DNA from: Anaerolineales bacterium UBA5195
GTDB taxonomy: Bacteria > Chloroflexota > Anaerolineae > Anaerolineales > Villigracilaceae
Assembly: GCA_002412925.1 (NCBI GenBank)
Contig: DHVZ01000024.1
Coordinates: 128,701 to 192,700, forward strand
Direction of reading: 5' to 3'
Length of the DNA stretch: 64,000 nucleotides
The notes beneath the pieces are model-generated. The model saw only the letters and a program-made list of their open reading frames with translations. It did not search any database and was not told where the DNA came from. Shown here in pieces: positions 49,585-57,992 of this stretch. Each line of letters starts with the position of its first letter. Positions within the stretch are counted from its first letter, which is position 1. The translations under genes and the position numbers were made by a program.

Positions 49585-51795
49585 ATGACTGTACAGAAGA
49601 TTGGTCGTTACGAAATCAAATCCGAACTTGGACGCGGCGGCATGGCCACCGTTTACAAGGCCTACGATCCACGCTTCGAGCGCGAAGTTGCGCTCAAGGT
49701 ACTTCCCCGTGAAATGCTGCACGATGAGCAATTCCGCGTGCGCTTTGAACGCGAGGCGAAAACAATTGCCGCGCTGGAACACCCGGCCATCGTTCCGGTC
49801 TATGATGTCGGCGAAGAAGAAGGCCAGCCCTATTTTGTCATGCGCTATATGACGGGCGGCTCACTCTCTGACACGATTGCCAAGGGACCGATGTCGCTGG
49901 TTGCGGCAGCGAAAATAATCGAGCGGCTGGCTCCTGCCCTCGATGACGCCCATCTGAAAGGCATTGTTCACCGGGACATGAAACCGGCCAACATTCTCTT
50001 TGACCGTGCCGGTGAGCCTTATGTTTCTGATTTTGGGATTGCAAAAATCACCCAGTCGCAGTCCACAACGGTAACCGGGGGAGCCATTGTCGGCACTCCG
50101 GCATACATGAGTCCTGAGCAGGCCCAGGGTGAAAAAATTGATGGTCGAAGCGATGTCTACGCCCTGGGGGTGATCCTGTTCGAAATGCTTTCGGGGACAC
50201 AACCCTACCAGGCTACCACCCCGATGGCGGTGGTTGTCAAGCATATTACCGATCCCATTCCGCATATCCTGGACGCAAACCCGGGATTGCCGACTGCGAT
50301 AGAGGTCATCATCGAAAAGGCGATGGCAAAAAATCCTGATGACCGATTCTCGTCTGCCGGGGAACTCTATGCGGCATTAAGCGCGATCGTTGGCGGCCAA
50401 TCAGCCGATGAGGCGCTCAAAACTGCCTCGATCACAGCCACGCGCATCGCAGCGGCAAAAACCCGCATGGTGGCAGGCAAAACCCGCGTCGCTGAACCGC
50501 CAACCACTCGAAAATTCAATTTTGCCATACCTCTGTTAATGGTCGGTGGGATTGTGGGATTTTGTTGCCTGGCAGTGGTAGCCATGGGTCTCTTTGGCCT
50601 TTGTCCGCCTGATGGACCCTGGCCGCTCCCGCCCTGGTGCGCTGGCTCGACCATTTCCTGGCCTTTCTCTGAGCCGCCCACCCAGGTGGTGATTGTTGCG
50701 CCAACGGATACGCCCGCGCCCCCGGCAACCGACACCCCGGTCAGCGTGGAACCACCAGCAGCAACCGAGACACCCGGTCCTGTCGTGGCAGAATCCCCGG
50801 CCACCCCCACAGAGACCCCCTTTGTGGCGGCGGGCGCCGTTGGCGGCGCAGATAAAGTTGCCTTTGTGGCCAACAACGAAATCTGGGTCATGAACCTCGA
50901 TGGCTCAGACTTGAAAGTCTTGACCAATGACATGGCGGCCAAATCTGACCTGCATTGGATTCCCGGCACAAATACAATATCTTTTATCAGCGGAACAAAC
51001 ATAAATACCATTGAAGCTGATACAGGACGGTTCGATACAATTGCATCTTTCCCAATGGCGGTTTATCTGGAAGTATTTCGCGTTTCACCAGATGGGAAGC
51101 AGGTTGCCATTTCACTTAACCGAGAGATGTATATTGTGCCCTTTGATATTGCCAAACTAAAGGCTGTTCGTGGGCGAGATGGACTGATCGCCATGAAAGG
51201 CTGCCTCAACTACACGGGCAGTACACAGGCGGCCATTCACCTGAAAGAGTTCCGCTGGGGCACAGATGGGAAGACCGCGGCCTGGATGTTCGAGGGGACG
51301 GGCGCATCTGGCAAAGCCAATGACATGATCCGAATCGTGGATATCAGCACCTGCAATCCACAAAAACTGACCAAGTTGGACGAGTTCCCCGGAACCCGTT
51401 TTACCCCTGAAGGCTATGAGGGCAATCCGGTCCTGCCAGATTTTGACTGGGATGGCAAGTATCTTTTCCTTTTCCACACTCTGCACCGTAATGGCGGTTG
51501 GGGATTCCTATACTTGTATGACCACGACCTGCGCAAGGGCTTCCAGGAAAACCCGATCGCCAGCACAAACTCGAGGTGCTGTTATCGCGACGCGCGCTGG
51601 AGCCCGGATGGAACGTATATTTTCTTTGCTTTCCAGAGCAAGGATAAACCCAACTCACCCACCCAGTTCTATTACATCCCCATCAGTTCCATTCGCGCTG
51701 GGGGCGTATTGACCCCCATCCCCCTACCCGAAGATTTCTTCAAAAACCCCAAAGAAGCGCCTCAACCGGCGCTGCACCCGGCGGCAGTGCCCTGA
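49585..51795 (+). CDS. Membrane-spanning Ser/Thr protein kinase with C-terminal propeller-like sensor
   Basis: The 736-aa product starts with a Hanks-type kinase (residues about 7-270). It has the glycine loop LGRGGMATVYKAYD, VALKVL lysine, catalytic HRDMKPANILFD, metal motif SDFGIAK and GTPAYMSPEQAQG. A juxtamembrane region, transmembrane helix (LLMVGGIVGFCCLAVVAMGL near residue 315) and Thr/Pro-rich linker follow. The extracytoplasmic domain of about 300 residues has TolB/WD40-like repeats (DKVAFVANNEIWVMNLDGSD, FRVSPDGKQVAISLNREMYI). The protein likely senses outside and phosphorylates inside. The ATG sits just after a -10 box. It is the only kinase seen here and could be opposed by the PP2C at 7 kb. 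Confidence 0.93.
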   Translation: MTVQKIGRYEIKSELGRGGMATVYKAYDPRFEREVALKVLPREMLHDEQFRVRFEREAKTIAALEHPAIVPVYDVGEEEGQPYFVMRYMTGGSLSDTIAKGPMSLVAAAKIIERLAPALDDAHLKGIVHRDMKPANILFDRAGEPYVSDFGIAKITQSQSTTVTGGAIVGTPAYMSPEQAQGEKIDGRSDVYALGVILFEMLSGTQPYQATTPMAVVVKHITDPIPHILDANPGLPTAIEVIIEKAMAKNPDDRFSSAGELYAALSAIVGGQSADEALKTASITATRIAAAKTRMVAGKTRVAEPPTTRKFNFAIPLLMVGGIVGFCCLAVVAMGLFGLCPPDGPWPLPPWCAGSTISWPFSEPPTQVVIVAPTDTPAPPATDTPVSVEPPAATETPGPVVAESPATPTETPFVAAGAVGGADKVAFVANNEIWVMNLDGSDLKVLTNDMAAKSDLHWIPGTNTISFISGTNINTIEADTGRFDTIASFPMAVYLEVFRVSPDGKQVAISLNREMYIVPFDIAKLKAVRGRDGLIAMKGCLNYTGSTQAAIHLKEFRWGTDGKTAAWMFEGTGASGKANDMIRIVDISTCNPQKLTKLDEFPGTRFTPEGYEGNPVLPDFDWDGKYLFLFHTLHRNGGWGFLYLYDHDLRKGFQENPIASTNSRCCYRDARWSPDGTYIFFAFQSKDKPNSPTQFYYIPISSIRAGGVLTPIPLPEDFFKNPKEAPQPALHPAAVP

Positions 51796-51838
51796 AATAT
51801 AGGGACAGGCAAACAACCTGTCCCTATATTTTTTTTAC
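51796..51838 (+). terminator. Terminator of the kinase gene, overlapping the pyrD 3' end
   Basis: AAATATAGGGACAGG and CCTGTCCCTATATTT pair around CAAACAA, followed by a T run. The T run is also the last codons (Lys-Lys-Ile-stop) of pyrD on the other strand. Confidence 0.92.
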
Positions 51839-52906
51839 AATCTCTCTGACCAGACCTGGCCCGGCATAGATCATGCCAGTATAGACCTGCACCAATGCAG
51901 CTCCTAAATCCAATTTGCGTTTGGCGTCGTCTGGAGACATGATTCCCCCAACACCAATGACTGGAATCCGCCCTCCGACTTTTTTTACAATTTTGGTTAA
52001 GATTGCATCGCTCAGTCCCGTGAGCGGTTTCCCGCTTAATCCGCCGGATTCTGCCCGGCGCGTTGAAGACAGCCCCTCGCGCGCCAGGGTCGTATTTGTG
52101 GCGATAATGCCATCCATGCCGGTCTCGAGGATCACGCCGACAGCCTCCTCCAGTTCCTGATCGGTCAGGTCAGGGGCCAGCTTGACCAGCAGCGGGATCC
52201 GTTTTTCGAGGCGTTCCTGTTCGATTTTTCGCTGGAGATGGAGCTGGGTCAAGAGCTTTTCCATTGCATCGCGCCCTTGCAGGCTGCGCAACCCGACCGT
52301 GTTCGGCGAACTGACGTTGATGGCCAGGTAATCAGCCAGCGGGGCAAAACTTTGCAGCAGCGAAAGATAATCGAAGACGGCTTCTTCGTTGGGCGTTTCC
52401 TTGTTTTTCCCCAAGTTGATACCCAAGACCGTGCTGCGTGGAGGCTGGAGAAAGCGCAGTTTTTTGCGATACGGCACGCCAAGCAGCGAATCGATGAAAC
52501 CTCGCGACAGCGCGGGGTTAAGTTGCTGCTGAACGTATTCCGAGCCCTGGCTGGGGAAGCCCATCCGATTGATCACCGCTTGATCCTCGATGAGCCGGAA
52601 GACGCGCGGTTCAGGGTTGCCCGGCTGCGGGCGCGGCGTGATCGTCCCGATTTCGATGTGTCCAAAACCCAGCGTTGCCAGCCCCGGAATGGCGACGCCA
52701 TCCTTGTCATAGCCGGCCGCCAGCCCAACCGGGTTCTTGAACTTCAACCCAAAGGCTACGACCGGTTTTTCGGGTGGCGCAAAGATCGCCTCCAAAAGCC
52801 AGCGGCTGGGCGGCACGATTCCTGCCAGCCGAATCAGTTGCAGGGTCAGGTGATGGGCGGTTTCAGGATCCAGCTTGAACAACAGGGAGCGAAAAAACTT
52901 GTACAA
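51824..52906 (-). CDS. pyrD: Dihydroorotate dehydrogenase, quinone-dependent (class 2)
   Basis: PyrD oxidises dihydroorotate to orotate in pyrimidine synthesis, passing electrons to quinone. The 360-aa product has an N-terminal membrane-associating segment (FRSLLFKLDPETAHHLTLQL), FGLKFKNPVGLAAGYDKDG near residue 52, the class 2 catalytic serine region LAINVSSPNTVGLRSLQGR near residue 190, and IGVGGIMSPDDAKRKLDLGA near residue 320. The start is TTG with AAGGA about eight bases upstream. The gene converges on the kinase and shares its terminator sequence. Confidence 0.95.
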   Translation of the reverse strand: MYKFFRSLLFKLDPETAHHLTLQLIRLAGIVPPSRWLLEAIFAPPEKPVVAFGLKFKNPVGLAAGYDKDGVAIPGLATLGFGHIEIGTITPRPQPGNPEPRVFRLIEDQAVINRMGFPSQGSEYVQQQLNPALSRGFIDSLLGVPYRKKLRFLQPPRSTVLGINLGKNKETPNEEAVFDYLSLLQSFAPLADYLAINVSSPNTVGLRSLQGRDAMEKLLTQLHLQRKIEQERLEKRIPLLVKLAPDLTDQELEEAVGVILETGMDGIIATNTTLAREGLSSTRRAESGGLSGKPLTGLSDAILTKIVKKVGGRIPVIGVGGIMSPDDAKRKLDLGAALVQVYTGMIYAGPGLVREIVKKI

Positions 52907-53009
52907 TGATTTTGTCCTTTGCTTTCAATCAAAATGTGCAGGGACCAGGCAGACTCTTTAAGAATCTCAGCGAAGGTCCCGCAGATCATCAGATGCACGG
53001 GCCGATTAT

Positions 53010-53147
53010 ATGATATCTACGGTCACGAATCGCGTTTTCCCCGTAATCTTTTCGATGGATCTGCACATCCTGAATCACCTGAAGGCGGCGGGCAACTGGC
53101 AGGCCAGGATCAGAGATTTATCCGTTTCTCCGGAAGATGAACGTTGA
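53010..53147 (+). CDS. Possible 45-aa small protein
   Basis: In the 300-base gap between pyrD and the GH31 gene, an ATG-TGA frame encodes 45 residues, with FPVIFSMDLHILNHLKAAG then NWQARIRDLSVSPEDER. The second half has coding-like third-position GC and an amphipathic look. No family is recognised and no ribosome-binding site is clear; it may equally be a remnant or chance. Apart from this and the hairpin at its end, the gap shows nothing. Confidence 0.25.
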   Translation: MISTVTNRVFPVIFSMDLHILNHLKAAGNWQARIRDLSVSPEDER

Positions 53148-53160
53148 GCAAGTTTCAGGG

Positions 53161-53211
53161 TAGGTAATTCAAAGGCCTCTGGCAAAACGCCGGAGGCCTT
53201 TGAATTACCTA
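53161..53211. terminator. Perfect 19-bp stem-loop at the end of the GH31 gene
   Basis: TAGGTAATTCAAAGGCCTC and its complement flank a 13-base loop. The right arm includes the GH31 stop codon, so it probably ends or protects the long leftward carbohydrate operon. Confidence 0.75.
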
Positions 53212-55053
53212 TTGCCGCTCAAAAAACGGCAAAACGTCCAACGGGGCAGGATAGTCTTTCAAAACCGTCTCCCCTGCGAAAACCTCCCCGCTCCAATGGT
53301 CACGCCAACGACCGGGTGGGAGGGTGATATCACGGGTCCGCGCGCCGGGTTGGATGACCGGGGCAACCAGGAGGTCATTGCCGAGAAGAAATTCGTCATC
53401 GCAGGTCAGCGCACGTTCGTCACGCGCCGAGAGCCACCAGAGCGGGCGGATGATCGGGCTGCCAGTGCGCGCGGCTTCGGCGGCCAGTTCCAAAATGCGC
53501 GGAGAAAATTCCAGGTGCAGGTTGGCATAGCGGCGGCAAAGTTCAACGCACTCGCCGCCGTAATCCCAGGGGGCCAGGCTGAACTGCACGGCGGGCAGCA
53601 GGGCGTTCAACTGCGTCCAGCGGATCATCAATTCGGCATCGGCTGGCTGGTCATAGGCGTTCCCACCGACCATATCGGGCAGAATGAACGGGTAACCGGT
53701 CAGCCCGAGGGCCAGGATGCCCGTCAAAACGGAGTGCAGGCCGTTGTCTGTGCCCCAGGTCGACCACTTGTCCCACTGGCGGAAGAAAATCGGCGCGTTC
53801 TGGTTGAACCAGCCAGAACGGACTTCGGTCAGGCTGAAATTCCGGCCAATGAAATCGATATAGCGATGGGTGAATTCATTCGGATGGATGGGCTCCGCGC
53901 TGACAGCGTCCGCCGGGTAAAAGACGGCTTCGCCCGCATCGAATTTGTAGCCGTCCAGGCCGGTCTCGCCCCGCAGCCTTTCCAACCGCTCCCGAAACCA
54001 ATCCAACGCCTGCGGGTTGGTCACATCCAACAGACCGCTGCGTCCCTGCCACCAGCCGACCAGATACGGTTCCCCATCTGGCTGGCGGACCATGTAGCCC
54101 TTGGCTTTTCCCTCAGCGAAAGCCACCGACTCAGGGTCGAGGAAGGGGATGACCCAGGCTGTGACCTTGAAGCCTTTGGCGTGCAGATGGTCAATCATCC
54201 CTTTTGGATCAGGGAAGCGCGCCGGGTCAAAGCTGAGGTCGCCGTAGTGCACCTGCCAGCGGTCATCGATTTCCATCACGTTGTAGGGATAGCCGTGACG
54301 GATAATCTCCTCGGCAAAATTGAGCACCACTTCTTGGGAAACTTCGGTCTTGTAACGCGCCCAGGTCGTCCAGGTTGGTTTGCCGAATAGTTCGGCAGGA
54401 GGCGTTTTGGCCGGTTGGCCGACAAGGTTGATCAACCGCCGGTAAGCCGAAAGCACGTCGCTTTCCAGGTAGAGGCTGAGATGCAAGCCTTCGCCGCTCA
54501 GGGTCAGCAAGCGGTCGCCTTCGTTTTTGGTATCGGTAAAGGGACGGTGGCTGAAGGGACCTTTGTCCGCGCCCAGACTCCATTCATAACGCGGGAAACT
54601 GGCGGGCGGCTGGTTGATTCCGACCGAAACCGGCGTCTGCGCCATGACCAGCACACCCTGCGACGAGTACCAGGCCGGGGTCAATTTGCAGCTTTGCCCG
54701 GCAGGGCCATTATCGAAGGTCTGCATCAGGCTTTTGGGCAGCATGACCTGGTTGAGCGGGTAAACCTGGTTGACGAGTTCACCGTGCCCGTACCAATGGC
54801 CGAGCATTTCTAAGGCGAGTGAGAAACTGGCTGAGGGCGGGGAAACTTGCAGATCAAGCGCATCTTCACGGCGGTTGATGGTCAAGGTCTGGTGATGGAA
54901 TTGAACCACAACGGCAGAATCAACCTGATTAACGGCAACAACCGTTTGGCGGAGCGGAGCAGTTCGCAAGCAAACCCGTCCGGCGCGGCAAATGGTCAGC
55001 CGGAACGGGTCGCGTTCGATCGAAAGCAGGAAAGAGCCAATTTCTAGAAGCAT
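53209..55053 (-). CDS. Glycoside hydrolase family 31 (alpha-glucosidase type)
   Basis: GH31 enzymes are retaining alpha-glycosidases. The 614-aa product has an N-terminal beta region (about 1-220), then the barrel: YNVMEIDDRWQVHYGDLSFD near residue 268, VTAWVIPFLDPES near residue 305, and the nucleophile in GLDGYKFDAGEAVFY near residue 380. FILPDMVGGNAY near residue 475 holds further substrate residues. A C-terminal beta domain closes the protein. No signal peptide, so it likely acts on imported oligosaccharides. The start is the ATG at 55053, whose GGGAGG ribosome-binding site lies in a palindromic repeat. It is the last gene of the LacI-controlled operon. Confidence 0.92.
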   Translation of the reverse strand: MLLEIGSFLLSIERDPFRLTICRAGRVCLRTAPLRQTVVAVNQVDSAVVVQFHHQTLTINRREDALDLQVSPPSASFSLALEMLGHWYGHGELVNQVYPLNQVMLPKSLMQTFDNGPAGQSCKLTPAWYSSQGVLVMAQTPVSVGINQPPASFPRYEWSLGADKGPFSHRPFTDTKNEGDRLLTLSGEGLHLSLYLESDVLSAYRRLINLVGQPAKTPPAELFGKPTWTTWARYKTEVSQEVVLNFAEEIIRHGYPYNVMEIDDRWQVHYGDLSFDPARFPDPKGMIDHLHAKGFKVTAWVIPFLDPESVAFAEGKAKGYMVRQPDGEPYLVGWWQGRSGLLDVTNPQALDWFRERLERLRGETGLDGYKFDAGEAVFYPADAVSAEPIHPNEFTHRYIDFIGRNFSLTEVRSGWFNQNAPIFFRQWDKWSTWGTDNGLHSVLTGILALGLTGYPFILPDMVGGNAYDQPADAELMIRWTQLNALLPAVQFSLAPWDYGGECVELCRRYANLHLEFSPRILELAAEAARTGSPIIRPLWWLSARDERALTCDDEFLLGNDLLVAPVIQPGARTRDITLPPGRWRDHWSGEVFAGETVLKDYPAPLDVLPFFERQ

Positions 55054-55056
55054 GAG

Positions 55057-55105
55057 ACCCCCTCCCGGTCTCCCCCAAATTCCGTTCTTGAATTTGGGGG
55101 AGGGG
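55057..55105. repeat. Palindrome, CCCCCAAAT family, copy 2
   Basis: CTCCCCCAAATTC and GAATTTGGGGGAG are 13-bp arms (55070-55082, 55090-55102), extended by CCCCTCCC/GAGGGG blocks. It is related to the 28-bp-arm palindrome at 11.5 kb and supplies the GH31 ribosome-binding site. Confidence 0.85.
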
Positions 55106-55117
55106 AAGAAATGAATG

Positions 55118-56641
55118 TTATTTGCGGGTGAATTTCTTGCCGGTGGCCAGTTCGACGCTTTTGTACGCGCCGTCGTAAATGCCGATGCTCTTGTTCTTGA
55201 CGATGCACTCACAGAGCATGGTCAACAGGTCGCTTTCCTCAGTCATCAGGTCGATGGCCTGCAAGGTCTGCGGAATGGTGCGAGTCTCAACGGTGCTATC
55301 GCCAATTTCCGCGCCACGGATGGCGCCCCACATCTCATGACCGCCGACACGGGCGTTGAAAATCTTGGGGATGGGGTAGAAGGCCAGTTCGGAGGGCTTG
55401 GTAATCATCACGTCCATCACGCGCATCAGGTAGTTGGTGGCGTAGACAGCGTGGAAGGTGTTATCGTGCAAGAAAACGTGCAGGCCGCTGGCCGGTTTCT
55501 CGCGGATGCTGTCAGCATAGGCCCGGGTATCTTCCCAGGTGAAGTGGGTATGGATCATCTCTTTATGCTGGGCCAGTTCTTCCTGCAGCCATTCCCAGTT
55601 GTTTTTGTGATCGCCCAGGTTGATGAACAGGGCGATTTTTTCCTTCTGGACGAGCAGCAGGGTGTGCTCAATGATGGCTTTGAAGAGTTCACGCTGCGCC
55701 CCCGCACCGCCCATCGTCACCATGAAGCGGCGCGGTTCCCTGGCATTCATGCGGCGCAGGCGGGCCGCGCAGTCAATCTCGATGTTCTCGACCAGCTCGT
55801 GATCGACGTGGTGACCGGTAAAAAAGAGCGCCTCGCTGGGGGTGGGCTTCAGAATGCGGCCTTTGTCGTCAAAGCCGCGCATGACGCGGAAACCATAGTA
55901 GCCGGAAGGCGATTGGACGGCGTGCTTGGCGCCTTCAGTGAGTTGGAAAGCCATCGGCCAGTTATCGAACATCATGTCAACCACGTTGGTCATGCCGCCT
56001 GCCACCGCGCCCATACAGTTCCACATGTGCGAGGTCAGGATCGGCATGTCCGAAGGAAGCGCGCCGTACAGATTCTTGAACAGCTCGCTCATCTTGTAAT
56101 CTTTGACTTCAGTCTTCAGGAAGCGCCAGGGCCAGGTGACGATCCAATTGTTGAAAAGGGTGTTCAGGCCGGGCAGGGAGGGTTCGCCAGTAGTGAGAGA
56201 TTCCCAGACGTACTTATCGAACCAGGGATAGCGCTGCGAAATGCGCGAATATTTGCTGTAATTGGTATTGCACCAGTTAATCACGTCCGTAGTGATGCCA
56301 GGGACGGAGAGCAGGTCCAACCAGTAAGGCTGGAAACCCATCGCTTTGGCCGCCGAGACGCCCGCCATGGCAATCCGGTAGTGACCAAAGCCCATGCGGA
56401 TGGTGCTGACGATGACACCGTTCTCTTTCTTGAGGGGCTCCCCACTGCCATCGCGGACGATGTCTTTGAGACCAAAGATATCTTTCCCGTACGGGTTGTC
56501 TTTAACGCTCAGGTTATATTTTTCATTGGGGTCATAGTTAAATTTCTTTGCCAGCATCTCCTGCCACTTGTCAGTGGCGCGGGTCTGCGCTTCTGTGATC
56601 GGATTGCCGTAAACTTCATAGCGGCCGTCTTTCAATTTCAT
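55118..56641 (-). CDS. Uncharacterised protein, possible GT-B glycosyltransferase
   Basis: The 507-aa soluble product is not a family I can name. Several features suggest a two-domain GT-B fold like MurG or diacylglycerol glucosyltransferases. IVSTIRMGFGHYRIAMAGVS near residue 77 recalls their GxGH loop, RRFMVTMGGAGAQRELFKAI near residue 310 the start of a second Rossmann domain, and VMITKPSELAFYPIPKIF near residue 415 the ITKPG-type donor motif. RVGGHEMWGAIRGAEIGD follows. It lies in a LacI-controlled operon between a sugar permease and GH31, so action on an imported or stored sugar is plausible. The assignment is an inference. Confidence 0.75.
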   Translation of the reverse strand: MKLKDGRYEVYGNPITEAQTRATDKWQEMLAKKFNYDPNEKYNLSVKDNPYGKDIFGLKDIVRDGSGEPLKKENGVIVSTIRMGFGHYRIAMAGVSAAKAMGFQPYWLDLLSVPGITTDVINWCNTNYSKYSRISQRYPWFDKYVWESLTTGEPSLPGLNTLFNNWIVTWPWRFLKTEVKDYKMSELFKNLYGALPSDMPILTSHMWNCMGAVAGGMTNVVDMMFDNWPMAFQLTEGAKHAVQSPSGYYGFRVMRGFDDKGRILKPTPSEALFFTGHHVDHELVENIEIDCAARLRRMNAREPRRFMVTMGGAGAQRELFKAIIEHTLLLVQKEKIALFINLGDHKNNWEWLQEELAQHKEMIHTHFTWEDTRAYADSIREKPASGLHVFLHDNTFHAVYATNYLMRVMDVMITKPSELAFYPIPKIFNARVGGHEMWGAIRGAEIGDSTVETRTIPQTLQAIDLMTEESDLLTMLCECIVKNKSIGIYDGAYKSVELATGKKFTRK

Positions 56642-56704
56642 GGTTCTTTCTCCTGGAAATGAAGTTATCCCCTGGCAAGTGCCAGTAAAATATCATTTGA
56701 AATG

Positions 56705-56736
56705 ACCGCCAGTCGGGGAGTTTTCCGGCTGGCGGT
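56705..56736. repeat. Stem-loop between MalG-like and GT-B-like genes
   Basis: ACCGCCAG and CTGGCGGT arms with partial inner pairing, no T tract. It may stabilise or process the operon mRNA. Confidence 0.5.
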
Positions 56737-56758
56737 TTGTCGCTAGTATAACCTATCC

Positions 56759-57979
56759 TTAGCCTTTGACCCCGCTGCTGGTGACGCTCTCCACGAAGAA
56801 ACGCTGTCCGAGAATGAAGACGATCAGGGGCGGCAGGATGGCAATCGCCGCGCCCGCCAGGATCAGGTTGGGTGTATCCGAGGCGCGCCCACGCAGCACG
56901 TTCAAGGCCAGGGTGAGCACATGGTTCTTTTCATTGCCCACGTTGATGATGACCAGCGGCCAGAGGAAGGAGTTCCAGGCATACAGGAAGGTGAAGGTTG
57001 CCTGGGTGGCCAGGGCCGGGATGCTGGCCGGGATAATGATCTTGCCCAAAATTTGCATGCGCGAAGCGCCATCGATCAGCGCAGCTTCCTCGATCTCTTT
57101 GGGAAAGGTGACGAAATGTTGGCGCATCAGGAAGGTGCCATAAGCGGAGAAAATCCAGGGAACAATCAGCGCCGCCAGCCGGTCTGTCCAACCGATCAGC
57201 ACCATCAGTTGGTAGAGCGGCACGATCAGCATGACGAAGGGAATCATGATCGTGCCCAGGTAGAAAACGAAGACCGTGTCACGGCCGGGGAATTTGAGCC
57301 GGGCAAAGGAGTAACCACCGATGACCGAGGTCGCCAGCGTACCCAGGACGACCAGGATGGTGACCAGGGCAGTGTTTCCCAGGGCGCGGGCCATGTTGTT
57401 GAGTTCGATGACATTGGTGTAATTTTCAGGGTGCAGTTGGACGCTTTCCACCTGCGTGCTCAAGCGGACATTCTGGTAAGCCTTGTTGGAGGGGTTATCC
57501 GGGTCGATGAATTCTCCAACGGTGGTCTGGCTGACCAGGTACATCGGGATGACTTTCCCGTCAACTTCGACGTCAAACAGTTTTTCTTCCTTGCCATTCA
57601 CGATGACTGTCTTTTGGGCGGCTTCGCCCCCGGTGGGACTGACATCCGTCAGGTTGCGGTCAACCACCACGGTTGGATTGTTGGGATCGGCGTATTTGCC
57701 CACTTTAATATTGCTTTTAGCAAGGGCATACTCCACCCGTTTCCCATCGACATCGACGTAATAGAGTGGCAGCGGAGCCTCGAAGCCTGCGACAGTCATG
57801 GAGGCCGGGTCGCGTGGCAGCAAACGCGGCGGGTAACGGAAGGTGTCCGCCGGGAGCTTGAGGGAAGTGGTCAGCATGTAAACAAACGGGAAGATCATGA
57901 TCAACGCAAAGAACGTCAGCACGGCATAGACGGCCAGGTTGCTCAAAAATCGCTTTAGGCGGTAAGACTTGATATTCAT
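56759..57979 (-). CDS. Carbohydrate ABC transporter permease, MalG type, with a large periplasmic insert
   Basis: The 406-aa product starts with a helix (AVYAVLTFFALIMIFPFVYM) and the usual TSLK segment. Then comes an extracytoplasmic region of about 140 residues (residues 50-190) where MalG proteins normally have a few dozen. This region holds two similar units, YVDVDGKRVEYAL...VGKYADPNNP and DVEVDGKVIPMYL...VGEFIDPDNP. The permease core follows, with the EAA loop EEAALIDGASRMQILGKIII near residue 305 and a C-terminal FVESVTSSGVKG. It starts 13 bases after the MalF-like gene. The insert could shape the docking site for the binding protein. Confidence 0.92.
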   Translation of the reverse strand: MNIKSYRLKRFLSNLAVYAVLTFFALIMIFPFVYMLTTSLKLPADTFRYPPRLLPRDPASMTVAGFEAPLPLYYVDVDGKRVEYALAKSNIKVGKYADPNNPTVVVDRNLTDVSPTGGEAAQKTVIVNGKEEKLFDVEVDGKVIPMYLVSQTTVGEFIDPDNPSNKAYQNVRLSTQVESVQLHPENYTNVIELNNMARALGNTALVTILVVLGTLATSVIGGYSFARLKFPGRDTVFVFYLGTIMIPFVMLIVPLYQLMVLIGWTDRLAALIVPWIFSAYGTFLMRQHFVTFPKEIEEAALIDGASRMQILGKIIIPASIPALATQATFTFLYAWNSFLWPLVIINVGNEKNHVLTLALNVLRGRASDTPNLILAGAAIAILPPLIVFILGQRFFVESVTSSGVKG

Positions 57980-57992
57980 GGCGGGTCTCCGG

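Noticed and set aside
53200..54390. 396-codon plus-strand frame opposite the GH31 gene
   Set aside because: GH31 catalytic motifs are on the minus strand. The plus frame is compositional.
55115..56662. 515-codon plus-strand frame opposite the GT-B-like gene
   Set aside because: It has no domain signature, while the minus-strand frame shows ordered motifs and operon spacing. It is a GC-driven antisense frame.
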